The notes: generated from the sequence alone by a model not told the origin. Shown: positions 54,783 through 64,000, counted from the first letter of the stretch. The stretch: 64,000 nt of DNA from Lichina pygmaea (GCA_963422465.1 OY730175.1:3162001-3226000); one strand, 5' to 3'. Made by a program: numbers and translations.

Positions 54783-57392
54783 TCACGGTACGAGCTCGAA
54801 GCTGCTGCTTCGTCCCTGGAAGGGGGATATACTGCCCGAGATTGGGGCTTTTGAGTCGCCGTTGTAGACGATGCGATACGTTCCCGCTATACCATCCATC
54901 CTCCGTGGTTAGCCTACGACGCATCGGAGCAGTCGACGGGGAAAGGCAAGAGACGCACCGGCTGCGTCGTGCTCCACCTCCCACTGCACCGTGACCTCGC
55001 TCGTCCCGAGCATTCGGCTCTTTCTCTTCCATCGAAAGACGAGAGACCAGTCGCCATCGTCGCGGACGGTGCTCCACGAACCGTCCTCGTTGCGCCGTTC
55101 GACGGCAGCATACGTGCCTTCGAGCCTGAGATTGTTTCGGGGATTTGCGCCGACGAAGGTGACGTTTACCGTCTCCGAAACTCGATGTCTCGGTGAGACG
55201 TCGGCCACGACGTCGCCGAAGGACCGGAACAGAGGACTCAGGTCGTACACGACACCGAGGATGAAGCTAAGCGATGCGTTCACGTTGTTCGGCGGTAGCG
55301 GCCCCGACGGAGGCGGAGGCCCCGTCGAAGCCGGATGGAGATGTCTCAGGTAGGAACGTGTAAGGTTGATGTAGGCGTTGAGCGTGTGCGGTCCGTACAG
55401 GGTCGAGGCGCCCTCGTACCGCTGGATGCCATATTCCTCCTCGGTCGTGATGTAGTGGGTGTAGCTGTTGGCCGGCCCGCCGATGGCGACGGTGACGTCT
55501 ACGTCCGCAAGTCTCAGTTCCTCGGCCTCGGCTTTGATGGCGTCTCGCCACCTGCGTCCGGCCATCGTCGTCAACTCGCCGGGAGAGACGACGACGATGA
55601 ACTGACCGGCGCGGAACATCTGTACGTCGACGATGTTCGGAGCCCAGGCGTAAGGGGTGTCGACGGCACCGACGTCGAGCAGGATCGGTTTCGGCCACTG
55701 ACATCGCCGCTGCTCTTCGGCCGGGGCGTGGAGGAAGCGGCTCACGACCCCCCAGAGAGGGTTGGCGTCGGGGCTGCCCGAGTTGTTCTGCTTGAAGTCG
55801 AACCCACCGGGCCCGTCGGTGGTGCCGGCAGCGAACGAGTAGCCCAGGGCGGCGTAGCACGTCGAGACGGACGTGCCGTTGGGGAGCGTGAAGGTGAAGT
55901 CCGAGTAGTCCACGAAGGTATGCAGGCTCTTGACGGTCGAACCTCGGATGGGGACGCCATCGTCGTTCATCTTGTCCTGCTCGCGGCAAAAGGCCAGGCA
56001 GCGGCACGGCCGGCCGACCGCCGATCGACAGCGTCGACAGCGTCGACAGCGTCGGCAGATGCGGCCGCACGCTCACGCTGTCGACCGGCGGCGACCGGTC
56101 ATCCGTTGCTCTCCGACCCAGGGCGCTTCAGCGGCCAGGTCACCAAGATCGACTTGTCCTCTGAGAGCTCACCAAGATCGATCGGGCGGCCTCGAACTGC
56201 CTCCTGCCGATCTCGAAACAGGACTCGGTTCCGGTGTCGTCGGCCCTGAACCGTGGCCCTCGCCCGTGGCAGGGATGCGCTTTTCCGTCGCAGGTGCTGT
56301 TCTCGAAGTCGCAAGGCTTGCCTGATCCGTCCTCGCACCAGGCACCGAGGACGTTGGGAGACACGTCGCCTTCGTTCGACTGGGAGAAGCCGGCGACGAA
56401 GCCGTCGGCGTAGTCCGCTCGACCCCTGGCGTGGCTTTCGAGGAGACTCGCGGCGACGCCTTTGTTGTCCGCGGTGACGAGCGTGTTGTTCTGGTACATC
56501 GACGTGCCGTGGACCGCGAACCAGTTTAGAACGCCGGTCGTCTTGTGATCGCTCGCCCTCCGAAAGCGCAGCAGCGTCATGTTCCGGTCGACATCGTCCT
56601 CGTACCGTCGGCGTTCCGGCTCTGGATTCGCCAGGTAGGAGTACGGACTTCTGTTGATGCTGGCATCCGGTAGCCTGATGGACGCCTGCACGAGATGCCC
56701 CGGAGACAGCGATTCGTGGGCCCGCACGATGGATCGAACGGTCCCGTCCACAATGGCGCCGTAGCTCTGCTTGTCGAACCCTTGGCTGGTGATCTGCGGC
56801 AGGAGGTAGTTGTCCCAGGCCCCAGGGCCCGAGTGGGAGTGCGTTCCGACGACAGCGACGTTGCTCTGGCCGTACATGGCGTACTCGGGTCCCAGCTTGG
56901 CTAGGCCTTCGAGCACGCCGTAACGGACCGCCGTATCCCCGGACTGGATGTCCAGCACCACGTAGACGAACCGGTCCGAGGGACGGTCGACATCGCCGAC
57001 GATGAAGGTCCTCGAGTAGAGTCTTTGACGTAGTCCGGTGCCTACCTGCGCCGTGTCCGCATATCCCATGAAGTTGAGCTCGACCACGGGGCTGCGTCAG
57101 AGCTTAGCCCTACACCGTGACACCGGGGTCGGATCTGGCGAGCTAGGTGCACAGCTGTCATCGCGTACCCAGTGATGTCGGCCTTCCCCACTCCCAGCAG
57201 ATACAGATCTCCGGTATCTGTCGCGCCGGACGGGATCGTCGCTGGCGCCACCGGAGAGCGGTTCGGCGACGGCCGGACGGGATTCCACCGGCCGTCGTTC
57301 GTTGTAGAAACAGGCGTCATCCGACGCTGGAGTAGAACGAAAACCGATAACGCCAGCGCGAGAGCGAGGACTACAGCCTGTGCGAACCTCAT
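54783..57392 (-). CDS. Neutral ceramidase (ASAH2/CDase family), four exons
   Basis: Hydrolyses ceramide to sphingosine and a fatty acid. Exons, by GT/AG sites and frame: 57392-57169, 57091-56173, 55976-54959, 54886-54783; introns are 77, 196 and 72 bp; 754 residues, a normal fungal length. Residues 1-24 form a signal anchor (AVVLALALALSVFVLL), so a secretory, lumenal or extracellular site is likely. Conserved blocks: YLLGVGKADITG, NFMGYAD, the zinc His in GTHSHSGPGA (about 159-161), NWFAVHGTSM (His 269), the nucleophile Ser about 319 in EGDVSPNVLG, then PGELTTMAGRRWRDA and YTHYITTEEEYGIQRYEGAS. The last exon gives a standard C-terminal beta domain ending in the SPFQGRSS region. The start at 57392 is chosen because the signal anchor begins there. 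All catalytic and metal residues I know are present. Confidence 0.93.
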
Positions 57393-57652
57393 CGTGAATC
57401 CGATCGCCTTGCTCGGCTCCAGGGACCTATGCTGGCGAAGCTGCGACGATGGAGCAAAACTCGAGGGTCGCCCGGCCGCGATGAAATCTGTTGCGGTCGA
57501 AACTTTGACGTGCGGTGCGTCAACGAGACCGAAGCGGCAATCCGGACAACCGACCACCTCGCATTTCGACCGGAAATCTGCCTTTCTGATTTTGCGGCCG
57601 CTGGGCATGCCACAGCGACCGAGGGCTTCCGTATTCGGCCAGCATTCACACC
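57393..57652. promoter_or_regulatory. Shared divergent promoter, ceramidase and SPF27
   Basis: Only 260 bp separate the two start codons, so both genes must be driven from this stretch, including both 5' leaders. No clear TATA box is seen. A NotI-like GCGGCCGC lies near 57594. A bidirectional promoter is inferred from the spacing alone. Confidence 0.5.
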
Positions 57653-58397
57653 ATGTCCATGATCGAAGCTTCACATGATTCGCTCCCTTGTGCGTCGCGC
57701 CGGTGACCGATCGGGGGCTCTGCTTTCACCTCGGAGCCGAAAACATCAGGCTGACCGGGCTCTCTCTCCACCAGATGTCGATGCCGACATCTCGGCAGCC
57801 GAGCGGGCCAGCGCCGTAAGGGCGATCGAGTCGGAGCTGGCGATAGAGCACCGGACGGCGCCACATCCGTCGCTGCCCGAGCTTCGACACGCACGGTTTT
57901 CCGAGATGTTCGAGCGAGAACTGGCACGGAAGGCCGATGGCCTGCCTTGGGAAGGCGGTATCGATACCGCTCGGTACGAGGCCTTGAACCCACCCCAGAC
58001 GCATCCGACCTCGGACGAAGATCGGCCACAGGTCCTGGATGGCTGGCGTGATGTCTTGCGCAAGGCCTACACGTCCTCGTCGCACCTGCAGGCGCGCCTG
58101 GGGAACCTAGCGTTGCTGGAAGAGTTTGGCAAGAACGCCTGGCTCATCGGCAACGCGCAGACGGAGGACATCCTACGACGGTTGGAGATGGAGCTGGCTC
58201 GCGTTCGGGAACAGACGGACGAGGTGAACAAGGCGCGGAAGAGCGCTCAAGAGGGCGCACGCGGCGAACTAGAGGCGCTCGACGAGGGCTGGCGACGGGG
58301 GGTGGGGAGGGTCATCGAGGTCGAGGTCGCGGCCGAGGCTTCACGGAGGGATATCTTGGAGCGTCGAAGAGACCAAGCCGCACAGGAGTCGGCTTGA
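57653..58397 (+). CDS. spf27: Pre-mRNA-splicing factor SPF27 (BCAS2/Cwf7 family), two exons
   Basis: A core component of the Prp19 (NineTeen) complex, needed for spliceosome activation; nuclear. Exons 57653-57689 and 57775-58397, with an 85-bp intron (GTGCGT to CCACCAG). This gives 219 residues beginning MSMIEASHDSLPYVDAD. The short first exon restores the conserved DSLPYVD start of the family; reading straight through from an ATG at 57675 would replace it with unrelated sequence. Later blocks: HPSLPELR, EGGIDTARYE (about 86-95), then LGNLALLEEFGKNAWLIGN and a long helical region rich in Glu, Arg and Lys to the end, predicted coiled coil. Length is normal for fungi. Divergent from the ceramidase gene. 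Confidence 0.9.
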
Positions 58398-59050
58398 TGA
58401 TGGAGCATCGGGGCAGTCGGGCGGGCGTGGCGCACGCCGTGCCGCACGAGACCTCCGCGTTGATCACTTCGAAGTCGTCCTTTTGAGGCTGGACATGCTA
58501 CGCGCAGGCTCTCTTAGGACCATCTGGACGCGCACGAACTTCGCAGGGCGAGCGAGCATGTAGGAACAGTGATAAGAGGCTGGACGCGGCCGATCCTTCC
58601 CTACGAGACGAACCAAAGATGGTCATGCACCGTTGCGCCGGCGTGTGAGAGACTGGCATGAAGAGCAGTCGACTGCCCGAAGGAACGCTGAAAGGAATAG
58701 AAGAACGCCGCGCGCCTCGTGAAAAGCCTAAGCGACCTCCTCCCGTCGCCCTGCTGCCTCTCTCCGAGTCTCTCCGCCTCGTACCGGGGGACGTCCTCGA
58801 CCGGCTGCCCCATACGTGATGCGGATGCAAGGGGGATGGGACCAAAAAAGAAACGGGGTAAAGGATCTGCGCTGGCCGATGCTCCTGGCCCTAGCTCGAC
58901 AGGACGAATGGCGCTGGTAAGGAAAAGAAGGAGGAATTCAGAGAGAGGAAGGAGGAGAGGGACGGAGACGGGGAGAGAAGGAGAGAAAGTCGGGTTGAAG
59001 GGGGGAAGGAGAGGGAATGGGAGGCCCTCGTCGTCTCGCCCGGTCTGGCG
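58398..59050. other. Convergent 3' intergenic region, SPF27 and PKA regulatory subunit
   Basis: About 650 bp lie between two convergent genes. A purine-rich strand (GGAAAAGAAGGAGGAATTC... GAGAGGGAC..., about 58920-59020) lies just past the stop of the PKA subunit gene and reads as pyrimidine-rich in that gene's 3' UTR. No further gene is recognised. Confidence 0.6.
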
Positions 59051-60082
59051 TCAGTGGACGGTCCGATCCTGGCTCAACGGAGCTCGCTTGCTCGGGTCGT
59101 TTCGTCGCATGATGCCTTCGACCGGGCCGAGCAGGCGCTGGAAGCCGTCCTTGCCGAGGGTGGCCACCTTGACGTCCGTCTTGCTGACGACGCTCGCGGC
59201 CCGGGGAGCGTCGTTCAGCAGGGCGAGCTCGCCGAAGTAGTCGCCCTTGGCGTAGGAGGTCACGGGCCGGTCGATGCCGTCCTTGTAGGCCTCGGCCTCG
59301 CCGCTCTCGAGGATGTAGAAGGCCTCGCCGGGATCGCCCTGGCGGATGATGGTCGAGAGGGCCGGGAACCTCTGCGAGTCGAGGGCGTCGGCGATCTTGA
59401 AGCGTTCGTACGAGGTCAGGCTGGCGAGGAGGGGAACCTCCTCGAGGAAGTTCTCGTACATGCGTCGGCGCTGGAAGGTCGAGTCCATGAGGATGCGGCG
59501 GAAGGTGACACGGTCGAGCGCCCAGAGGCACGAGCCGGGCTCGGTCGAGATGACGGTGGCGGCGCGCGGGGCGTTGTACATGAGGGCGAGCTCGCCGAAG
59601 GAGCCACCGGGGCCGGTGGTGCCGACCCTGGCGCCCATGCCGTCCGGGCCCGGCCGGCACGTGCCCGACGGGTTGACGTAGATGTCGAAGCGGCCACGCT
59701 CGACGACGTAGAAGTAGTCGCCGACGTCGCCCTGGGTGATGACCTTGATGTCCTTGGCCGGGATCGGCTTCTCGACGAGGGCACCCAGCACCTGCGACAT
59801 CTGCTCCTCGTCGATGTGGGTGAAGACGAAGTTGCCGGCGACGGCGGACTTGAGCCGCGCGAGCTGCTCGGCCGTCTTCGGGTGAAAAGGCGGCGTCCAG
59901 TTGTCGCTCGACGACGCGGTCGGATTCATCGACTCGGCCGACACGGACGTGCGACGGCCGAGAGCATAGTTGGACGGGAAGCCCTCGCCCGAGCCAACCG
60001 ACTGCCGAAGCGCCGACAGCGGTAGGTTACGGGCCTCGCGAGCGGGGGGGTCGTCGGGCTGGACGGCGGTGGCCGACGACGA

Positions 60083-60121
<39 letters not shown>

Positions 60122-60304
60122 CGGCGCGCGAGGAGCCGACCCATCCACGGCGCCCTCGGCCGCGGTCTTCCGCTGTGTCGGCGGAGCGGTGGGGTCTCCC
60201 TCCTCTTCCTCTAGCACCTTGTGCATGGACGCGCCGGCGCCCCCGGTGGGGCTAAAAGGATTGCTGTTGGCACCAGCCACGCCTGGAAAGGTCGTTTCGG
60301 CCAT
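59051..60304 (-). CDS. pkaR: cAMP-dependent protein kinase regulatory subunit
   Basis: Holds PKA catalytic subunits inactive until cAMP binds; cytoplasm and nucleus. 417 residues, one exon. The pseudosubstrate/inhibitor site RRTSVSAES lies at about 117-125 (Ser at the phosphoacceptor position, so type II-like). Two cyclic-nucleotide-binding domains have intact phosphate-binding cassettes: FGELALMYNAPRAATV (about 236-251) and FGELALLNDAPRAASV (about 357-372). The start MAETTFPG at 60304 is chosen because the following NPF...MHKVLEEEEGD matches Sordariomycete subunits (an ATG 12 bp upstream is also possible). A frame open further upstream to 60637 looks non-coding. No N-terminal dimerisation helix is visible; it may be absent or on an upstream exon. 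A run of 15 Ser (60074-60118), encoded by TCG repeats, lies before the inhibitor site. Confidence 0.93.
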
Positions 60305-61028
60305 GTGAGATGCCATCTGACTCGCACTCGAGGCAAGCTCGAGACCGGGACCTGGCCGAACGGTCCTCCGTCCGTTCGTAAGACTCCCGACAGCACAAAG
60401 GTCGACGGTCAAGGTCGCTCGCGCCACCTCCAGGTTAGCACCCCGGTTCTGGTGGTGCAACCTGTCGTCAGAAGCGCCAGCACTCTTCAAGCCGATCCGG
60501 ACAGTAGGTCTAGCGACGGTCAGGTTGGGGGAGGACGCCGCAGGGACGATCGTGGGGCTGGTCCGAAAGAACGTCAGCAACGGTGTACGAACAGACGAGG
60601 CTGAGGACGATGAGGCCGATGGCAGCACCGGTGGCAACGACGACAGGTAAGTTGTGGCGCACCTCGACAGGCTGAACTTGAGCGAGACAGCAGGTACTCG
60701 AGGGCGAAGACAACAGGACTGCGGCCGGCACGCACGACTATCTCTTCGCCAAACACAATGCCAGCATCGATCCGTGAAGAAATTCTTGTGATCCTTCCGG
60801 ACGTGACGATACCTCGACGCCCTTGCCAGTTCGGTTGCCGAAGGGAAGGGACGGACGAGGCAAGCGAGAGTGACACGCCATCAACCAGCGGCTGGTCTTG
60901 GACGTTGAATCAGCTCCGAGCTACTGTACATACGGAACGTACAGTACACTCGTATACGAGTAATTACCACTCGGGCTAGAAGTCCAGCAAGGTACTGGTG
61001 AGCTGGGGCCTGATGAGTTTAGCGGATT

Positions 61029-61072
61029 GGGGGGGTGTGGGGAGGGGGGGGGGGGGGGGGGGGAGGGAGGAG
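61029..61072 (+). repeat. Poly-G tract (20 uninterrupted G within about 44 bp)
   Basis: An uninterrupted run of 20 G at 61044-61063, flanked by further G-runs (GGGGGGTGTGGGGA to the left, GGGAGGGAGG to the right). It could form a G-quadruplex. It lies about 740 bp upstream of the pkaR start codon. Long homopolymers are also prone to length errors in sequencing. Confidence 0.85.
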
Positions 61073-61315
61073 AAGCGCCGTCTCCCTCGCGACGCCCGAC
61101 CGTAATTTCACAGGTGGACAGAACGGAATCTTTCTAGAAGCCTGTCGGGGCATGGTCTCACCTCTTCGGCGGCGTTCCAGACGCTCGGCAAGGAAAGTTC
61201 CAAACTCCTTCGGTCGAATGCTGACTCATTGTCCCTCGAGTCTCCGACGTCCGACGAAAAAAGGTGTCGACATGTCACATGGAAATCACATGATATACTG
61301 GTGTCTGGTGTACAA

Positions 61316-61480
61316 TACGTATGGGTACGATGATGGCCTTACTTAGTACGTACGTACGGATGTACTCTATACGGGATACATACGTAGATCATAGCTACTG
61401 CTTAGAGAACGGTGAACATGTCATGTGTGATCCATACGTACTATGTACGAGTACTCGTACGTATGTACGTACCACGACCT
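61316..61480. repeat. GTAC-rich palindromic tract
   Basis: Many overlapping CGTACG, GTACGTAC and ACGTATG tracts (for example near 61352-61368 and 61449-61472), self-complementary and low in complexity. Similar patches recur at 61657-61675, 62207-62222 and 62341-62400. Confidence 0.7.
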
Positions 61481-61835
61481 GCACCGTCTTGCTTTTACCA
61501 ACCACCCTTAGCCCCTCTCCCTCCCTCTCCTCTCCTTCCCCCTCACCATCTTTACCGGCCTGTAGATGTAGTTGTATGAGTCGGCCAGCTCTTGACTACA
61601 GTACAAGTTTGATCTTGAAATTGTTGTCTCATAGAGGTTGACTTCTGAGAGGATACGTACGTACGTATGTACGTATCCCAGACCTCATGCTTTATGAGCT
61701 CTACATCTCTTGTGTCAAAAGAGCCCTAATCGGTACTAGCGAGTCTCTCGGCCCGGCCGAACAAATCTCCGGAGGTACCTCATGGAGTACGTACTTTATG
61801 CGGTACGGTGCAGAACAGAGTACTCGTACTCCGTA

Positions 61836-62340
61836 CGGAAGCCCGCGCCAAAAGTATTCAGAGACCCCCCTAAAAAGTTGTGAGACCGCACCCCACTTCC
61901 CAAACCAACCACACCACTTCCCAACCCACTGACTCCATAAGCCAGAAATGTTAGTTTTGCGCAGAAAGGTTGTGTATTTGCTCTTCTTGAAGAAGGCATC
62001 CCTATCAAAAAGATTGTTAGTATCACAGGTCTCTCTGCTAGCAAAATTTATCAAATCTGCCAAGTTGTGTACAAAAAATCCAGTCACAACCCCAGGGTAT
62101 CAGGAATTGATTGACTGAAAGTTCTCAATAAGCAACAAACCAAAGAGCTCCTGGACCTGGTTAGGAAGGACTGTCATGGACAAGAGATGTCTGCTCTATG
62201 TATCATACATACGTACGTACATAGAGGCATCAAGAACAAGGATAGTGATGAGCACTCAGATCGGGAGAAGTGCAGGTTAATCTTATGACTTTTGTTGCAC
62301 ATGTGGAAGGATCTCCGAATACTTTTGGCGCAGGCTTCCG
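61836..62340 (+). mobile_element. Truncated Tc1/mariner-like DNA transposon (505 bp)
   Basis: Terminal inverted repeats of 29 bp with two mismatches (61836-61864, CGGAAGCCCGCGCCAAAAGT...; and 62312-62340), flanked on both sides by TA (61834-61835 and 62341-62342), the family target site. Inside, 61941-62111 encodes a helix-turn-helix (CVFALLEEGIPIKKIVSITG then LSASKIYQI), followed after a TGA (62112-62114) by further sequence, KVLNKQQTKELLDLVRKD, resembling the second helix-turn-helix of the transposase DNA-binding region. The DDE catalytic domain is absent, so it is non-autonomous. Confidence 0.85.
61941..62111 (+). pseudogene. Transposase N-terminal helix-turn-helix fragment
   Basis: 57 codons resembling the first DNA-binding helix-turn-helix of Tc1/mariner-like transposases. 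There is no ATG close by in frame, and a stop ends it. No catalytic DDE/D motif follows, because the element is deleted internally. Confidence 0.7.
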
Positions 62341-62342
62341 TA

Positions 62343-62847
62343 CATACGTACGAGTACGAAAGTAGGTACGGAAGAATGTACTGTACACTGAGTACGGAGT
62401 AATCGTACTTGCACCGGCGACGGTGTTCACCCCAATGTCGGCGACATTGGTTGTTTATCAACGGCCAGCAAAGCAAAGGGAGAACTCCTACGACTCAGGC
62501 TTCGCCAACGTTCCATTCCGTCCCGACGACAAGCACGGTCGATCCTTCTCTCTATTTCGCTCTCCATAGCGACCGCGACGACGGCCTTCATCTCCACGAG
62601 ACTCCGGCCGGAAGATCCAGCGCAGCGGCGAAAAGTAGGGGACAACCTCCGCCACCGACCAAGGTACTAGTGGCGGCGTGGTAGCATCAGTGCGTTGCCA
62701 AGTACTTCTCTGTAGCACTGTTGCCGCTTGGTTGCTCGCGGCCCACCGCCTGGGCCTTAGGTACAGCTCTCGCTGCTACTGCTGCTACTACCGCCCTTAC
62801 CGCCCTACTACATACCGTAACGCTACCGCTGCCGCTACTGCTCCACA
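62343..62847. other. Intergenic region and promoter of the CBM48 protein gene
   Basis: About 500 bp between the DNA transposon and the start codon. The first part is GTAC-rich; the last 100 bp are pyrimidine/CTGC-rich (GCTGCTACTACCGC...). No clear coding frame or TATA box. Confidence 0.5.
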
Positions 62848-64000
62848 ATGGCTTCCTTCCTCTTCCGATGGTAAGACGTCGAGCCCGTCTCGATAGCAGC
62901 TCTCGTCTGCTCCTCCCTTGCCTCTCCTCTCCTCGTCGTCGTCCTCGTCGTCGTCCTCCTTCTCGGCCCCCTTCTTCCATCAGCAGCTTCCCCGTTCCTT
63001 GCTGTTCCTGTCATCCTTAGCCCTTAACCCTCCCCCTATCCTTGGTGGCTGCGGAGGAGTACATCGCCTCCGACTCGCTTCTGTGCCGGCACGACTCTGC
63101 TGACGGCCGCCTCTTTCCATCGGCGCAGGAGTCATCCCGCGACGGAGGTCTTCGTGACGGGCACATTTGACGACTGGGGAAAGACCGTCCGGCTCGAGAA
63201 GAAGGGCGATCGCTTCGAGAGACGAGTGGAGCTGTCGGGCGCCGAGACCCCTGTCATCTACAAGGTACGCCTGAGCCTTCTGTTCGACCCTGCCCCCGCG
63301 ATACGTCCAAGCGAGGGCCTGGCCGGTGGGACGATCGCCCCTTGACGTGAGCCGGGCATCGTCCACCGTCGGCGGCGCGGTCGGTCGCTAGAGCGTTTCG
63401 GTCGTGATGGCCGCAGTTGGCCGGATCGGTCCGACAAGTTCGACCTACCGGCGCCGAAGCTGGCCGCTCCGACGTCATAGCTGTTCCCGGTGCGAACGGC
63501 AGGCCGCCGTTCCCGATGCTCGTCGGGCCCTCGTTTCCCCAACTCGTTCGACCCAGAAGTGTCTGTCCGTCACGGCACATTGCACTGGCTCGTGGTGCTT
63601 GAGGCTCGCGGCTGACGACCTTGGGACGTTCAGTTCGTAGTCGACGGCACGTGGACCACCGATCATACCGCCCCTCAGACCAGCGACGGTCAGAACAACG
63701 TGAACAACATCCTGACGGCAGATGAGATGACCGACCAGGGCGATCAGGGCCCGTCGGCGCTGGCCTTCGGGTCGAGCGCCGCCCCCGCGTCGACAACGGC
63801 CGAGCTCGCGAAGGACGTGCCGTTGGAGCAGGACAGGCTGTCGTCCAGTATGCCCGGAGGGTTCCCAGAGACGCCTGCTCCGGCCGAGCCCGGTAGCGGC
63901 AATCCGCTTGACCAGGACATACGCCCCGGTGGCATCACGGCTCAGATGCCGACGGCCAAGGCGCAGCATTCCGGGGAGCGTGCTCCGGAACCGGCCGCGG
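62848..64000 (+). CDS. AMPK-type CBM48 domain protein, Crp1/Mdg1-like (right end off window)
   Basis: Exons 62848-62870, 63129-63264 and 63634-64000+, with introns of 258 and 369 bp and clean GT/AG ends. Splicing gives MASFLFRWSHPATEV, then FVTGTFDDWGKTVRL and, across the second junction, YKFVVDGTW. This is the AMPK beta-type glycogen-binding fold (about residues 1-75) found in yeast Crp1 and Mdg1, which were reported to bind cruciform DNA and to act in pheromone signalling. The third exon continues with DHTAPQTSDGQNNVNNILTA, typical of the family, and a Pro/Ala-rich disordered stretch containing SMPGGFPETPAP, open to the window end. The C-terminus is not seen. The second intron is long for an ascomycete. 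Function in this fungus is inferred from the domain only. Confidence 0.88.

Larger units (their letters stand above)
60305..61835. other. Intergenic region upstream of pkaR
   Basis: No conserved coding frame. It holds the pkaR promoter and leader, a long G tract (61044-61063) and GTAC-rich sequence (61316-61480, 61655-61680). The region immediately 5' of pkaR (60305-60730) has open frames on the minus strand, one with a hydrophobic stretch, but no family match. Confidence 0.5.

Noticed and set aside
55267-56076. 269-codon minus-strand frame overlapping the third ceramidase exon
   Set aside because: It is an alternative frame of the same strand, Arg/Pro-rich, while the conserved ceramidase motifs are in the other frame.
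55335-56249. Long plus-strand ORF (304 codons) opposite the ceramidase gene
   Set aside because: It is a shadow frame crossing an intron of the real gene; low-complexity Arg/Val/Gly composition.
57042-57674. 210-codon minus frame starting upstream of the ceramidase
   Set aside because: Only the part from 57392 encodes the signal anchor and family motif; the upstream part is promoter, and the end runs into the first intron.
57675-58397. Single-exon, 240-residue model for the splicing factor gene
   Set aside because: Its first 33 residues have no family match, whereas splicing 57689 to 57775 restores the conserved N-terminus.
58719-59240. 173-codon plus ORF between SPF27 and pkaR
   Set aside because: It runs through purine-rich low-complexity sequence into the coding sequence of pkaR on the other strand; no domain.
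59054-60025. Long plus-strand ORF (323 codons) opposite pkaR
   Set aside because: It is a GC-rich shadow of the PKA subunit; the protein is Ala/Gly/Arg-rich without any domain.
59051-60637. 528-residue model of the PKA regulatory subunit starting at 60637
   Set aside because: The first 111 residues lack any recognisable domain and look like translated promoter; MAETTFPG at 60304 agrees with related fungi.
61701-62087. 128-codon minus ORF over the DNA transposon
   Set aside because: It is antisense to the clear helix-turn-helix reading of the transposase remnant and has no motif.
54783-64000. Possible biosynthetic or effector gene cluster
   Set aside because: The four host genes are unrelated housekeeping or signalling genes with no shared pathway.

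Overview
The window looks like a filamentous ascomycete (Pezizomycotina) chromosome, split sharply in two. From about 1 to 54.1 kb it is AT-leaning, gene-free and made almost wholly of nested retrotransposons. From about 54.15 to 64 kb it is GC-rich and holds four ordinary host genes with short to medium spliceosomal introns. The fungal assignment rests on Tad1-like LINEs, chromodomain Ty3/gypsy elements, a Zn2Cys6-type ORF, and a PKA regulatory subunit whose pseudosubstrate and N-terminus look like those of Sordariomycetes. No tRNA, rRNA or CRISPR locus was seen.

Repeat block, left to right. (i) Ty3 copy 1a (1-4728, minus, runs off the left edge), inserted in a truncated family-2 LTR (4729-4932). 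(ii) LINE A, whose middle piece (4933-5610) is inverted and whose 3' piece lies at 17426-18733. Between them sits Ty3 copy 2a (5611-17425), itself holding the young, nearly whole copy 3a (10186-16681, TSD ACGAT). (iii) A LINE 3' scrap, then an old gag remnant with a putative LTR (19006-20738). (iv) LINE C (20739-26465), cut by a solo family-1 LTR (23916-24509, TSD CTTTC). (v) Old Ty3 copy 1b (26466-35700), carrying LINE D in its 5' LTR (TSD ATGTTCCACCAAA) and a short LINE scrap inside (TSD GAAGATATAAGCTAT). (vi) LINE E (35701-37831, minus) abutting Ty3 copy 2b (37832-49521), which holds copy 3b (42500-48748, TSD GCTAG). (vii) Remnants 3c and 1c, with a young solo family-3 LTR (51571-52009, TSD AGTGT). 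(viii) A LINE ORF1 scrap and a foldback element (52868-53539).

Host block: neutral ceramidase (minus, 4 exons), divergent from the splicing factor SPF27/BCAS2 (plus, 2 exons); the PKA regulatory subunit (minus); and a CBM48/Crp1-like glycogen-binding-domain protein (plus, at least 3 exons, running off the right edge). Between the last two lie a 505-bp truncated Tc1/mariner-like element, a 20-G tract and GTAC-rich palindromic DNA. The splice models were worked out by hand from GT/AG sites, reading frame and family conservation.

The most interesting points are four. First, Ty3 family 3 carries a 169-codon ORF on the opposite strand to gag-pol, between pol and the 3' LTR; it encodes a perfect Zn2Cys6 cluster plus a coiled coil, and family 1 carries a related antisense ORF in the same place. 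Second, families 1 and 3 share a tandem C-x3/4-W-x2-C-x4-C-x2-H module just downstream of gag. Third, target-site duplications reveal an inversion between inverted family-2 LTRs. Fourth, the LTRs carry fast-changing minisatellites.
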